From the NCBI GenBank assembly GCA_017403205.1, contig JAFQOM010000192.1, forward strand, positions 1 through 6,540: 6,540 nucleotides of DNA, written 5' to 3'. This DNA comes from Clostridia bacterium. Lineage in GTDB: Bacteria; Bacillota_A; Clostridia; Christensenellales; UBA1242. The position numbers and the translations under genes were made by a program. This document shows positions 5,891 to 6,540 of this stretch, piece after piece (position 1 is the first letter of the stretch; every line of letters begins with the position of its first letter). Under the pieces are notes generated by a model. The model was not told the origin of the DNA, made no database searches, and saw only the letters and a program-made list of their open reading frames with translations.

Positions 5891-6493
5891 ATGGCAGATT
5901 ATGTAAAAATTTTTTGTGAAAACTGCGGATCACCGATAGACGCAGATATAAGTCAAGAATATGTTAAATGTAACGGTTGCGGCACTGTTTTATCAAATCC
6001 AAAATATTTAAAACAAAACAATCAAGCAACTTTTGAAAGTAGTGCGAGTGTAGGTCATCAAGAATCAGTTGGTGGTCTTAAGGGATTTTTTAAAAAGTTA
6101 GGAAAGGCTTTTTCTGTAGGTGTAAACCACAATGGAAACAGCTTTCATTATTCGCACAGCGAAGGTAATGGGGTTGGTAATCACCACCATCACCATGATC
6201 CATTTGATCATCACCACCATCACAACAATGATTCTTTTGGTAGAAGAGATCCATTTGAACCATCTTATTATGCAGTAATCAAAAAAAATGCTTTTTCTTA
6301 TACTGGTGAATGCCCTGGAATTGCCTTCACAAAAGCACTTATGTGCAAAACCTATGAAGAATGTTTAAGTGAAATTGAAAAAAAATTAGGAGAAAGAGTT
6401 GGTTCTTTTAACACAAAATATGACCAGCCAGACCCAAGAAGTTTAAATCTTGATGAAGATGAGAAAATTGTTAGGGTAATACCAAGAAGATAA
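5891..6493 (+). CDS. Zinc-ribbon, histidine-rich protein with HicB-like C-terminal segment (unknown function)
   Basis: Unrecognised 200-residue soluble protein with a mosaic layout. Residues 9-30 form a C-x2-C-x14-C-x2-C zinc ribbon (C9, C12, C27, C30). A linker leads to a cationic, Phe-rich, probably amphipathic stretch (61-78, with FFKKLGKAF). A Gly/Asn/His-rich region (79-119) carries two natural His5 blocks (98-102 and 107-111) plus H80, H86 and H89, suited to binding zinc, nickel or another metal. The C-terminal part (126-200) starts YYAVIKK, then FSYTGECPG and KTYEECLSEIEKKL. This pattern recalls the strand-strand-helix core of HicB-type antitoxin folds, and that resemblance is inference only. 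The start has a strong ribosome site (AAAGGAG 5877-5883, 7-base spacing). The gene has its own promoter and terminator. Candidate roles include metal sensing, storage or a regulatory adaptor; none is demonstrated. A cloning His-tag is unlikely, because the blocks sit mid-protein with mixed codons. Confidence 0.8.
   Translation: MADYVKIFCENCGSPIDADISQEYVKCNGCGTVLSNPKYLKQNNQATFESSASVGHQESVGGLKGFFKKLGKAFSVGVNHNGNSFHYSHSEGNGVGNHHHHHDPFDHHHHHNNDSFGRRDPFEPSYYAVIKKNAFSYTGECPGIAFTKALMCKTYEECLSEIEKKLGERVGSFNTKYDQPDPRSLNLDEDEKIVRVIPRR
6180..6258 (+). repeat. Short direct repeats encoding His5 and DPF(D/E) units
   Basis: An exact 14-bp repeat (ATCACCACCATCAC) occurs at 6180-6193 and 6210-6223, 30 bases (10 codons) apart, and encodes the core of each His5 block. 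An 11-bp repeat (GATCCATTTGA) occurs at 6197-6207 and 6248-6258 and encodes DPFD and DPFE. Together they suggest an internal duplication of a His5-DPF unit in frame with the gene. Confidence 0.8.
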
Positions 6494-6512
6494 TTAACTT
6501 TGTGTTATATAG

Positions 6513-6540
6513 AAAGCAAGGTAGAAATATGCCTTGCTTT
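6513..6540 (+). terminator. Probable terminator of the zinc-ribbon/His gene (cut by the window end)
   Basis: A perfect 9-bp stem AAAGCAAGG (6513-6521) / CCTTGCTTT (6532-6540) with a 10-base loop begins 19 bases after the stop codon. The expected T-run would lie beyond the last base, so only the hairpin is seen. Confidence 0.7.

Noticed and set aside
6179..6226. Polyhistidine as a vector-derived affinity tag or assembly contamination
   Set aside because: The two blocks sit mid-protein, use mixed CAC/CAT codons, have five rather than six His each, and are embedded in a duplicated native-looking unit in AT-rich context.

Overview
The window is strongly AT-rich bacterial DNA that uses the standard code (Trp is TGG; TGA is not read through). 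Strong AGGAGG-type ribosome sites precede some genes, and several hairpins are followed by T-runs. The lepA-hemW gene pair and the sequence character of the housekeeping proteins suggest a low-GC Firmicute, probably an anaerobic Clostridia/Bacilli-type lineage. I cannot name a species. All supported genes are on the + strand.

The left half (1-3680) is housekeeping. It holds hpt (purine salvage, end of an upstream operon, closed by a perfect 12-bp terminator hairpin). A recognisable promoter follows, then a tight lepA-hemW pair (ribosomal back-translocase GTPase EF4, then a radical-SAM HemW-type protein). One base separates lepA and hemW, and a second strong terminator closes the unit.

The right half (3680-6540) looks like accessory DNA. 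Two tandem, diverged paralogs (3852-4811 and 4822-5682) carry the signature of the HipA / type-II PI4-kinase branch of atypical kinases: an N-lobe Lys, a helix-C Glu, an Asn-x-Asp-Arg-x3-Asn catalytic loop and a metal-binding Asp. No HipB-like DNA-binding partner and no HipA N-terminal subdomain are visible, so this is not a textbook hipBA module. The upstream copy has a Gln where the downstream copy has the helix-C Glu. A long composite hairpin terminator closes the pair.

The last gene (5891-6493) has its own extended -10 promoter and the start of its own terminator. It encodes a 200-residue mosaic protein: a four-Cys zinc ribbon, a cationic amphipathic stretch, two natural His5 blocks in a short duplicated unit, and a C-terminal segment that resembles the HicB fold. 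The kinase pair and the zinc-ribbon/His protein are the parts most likely to be undescribed. A functional link between them is only an inference from adjacency.
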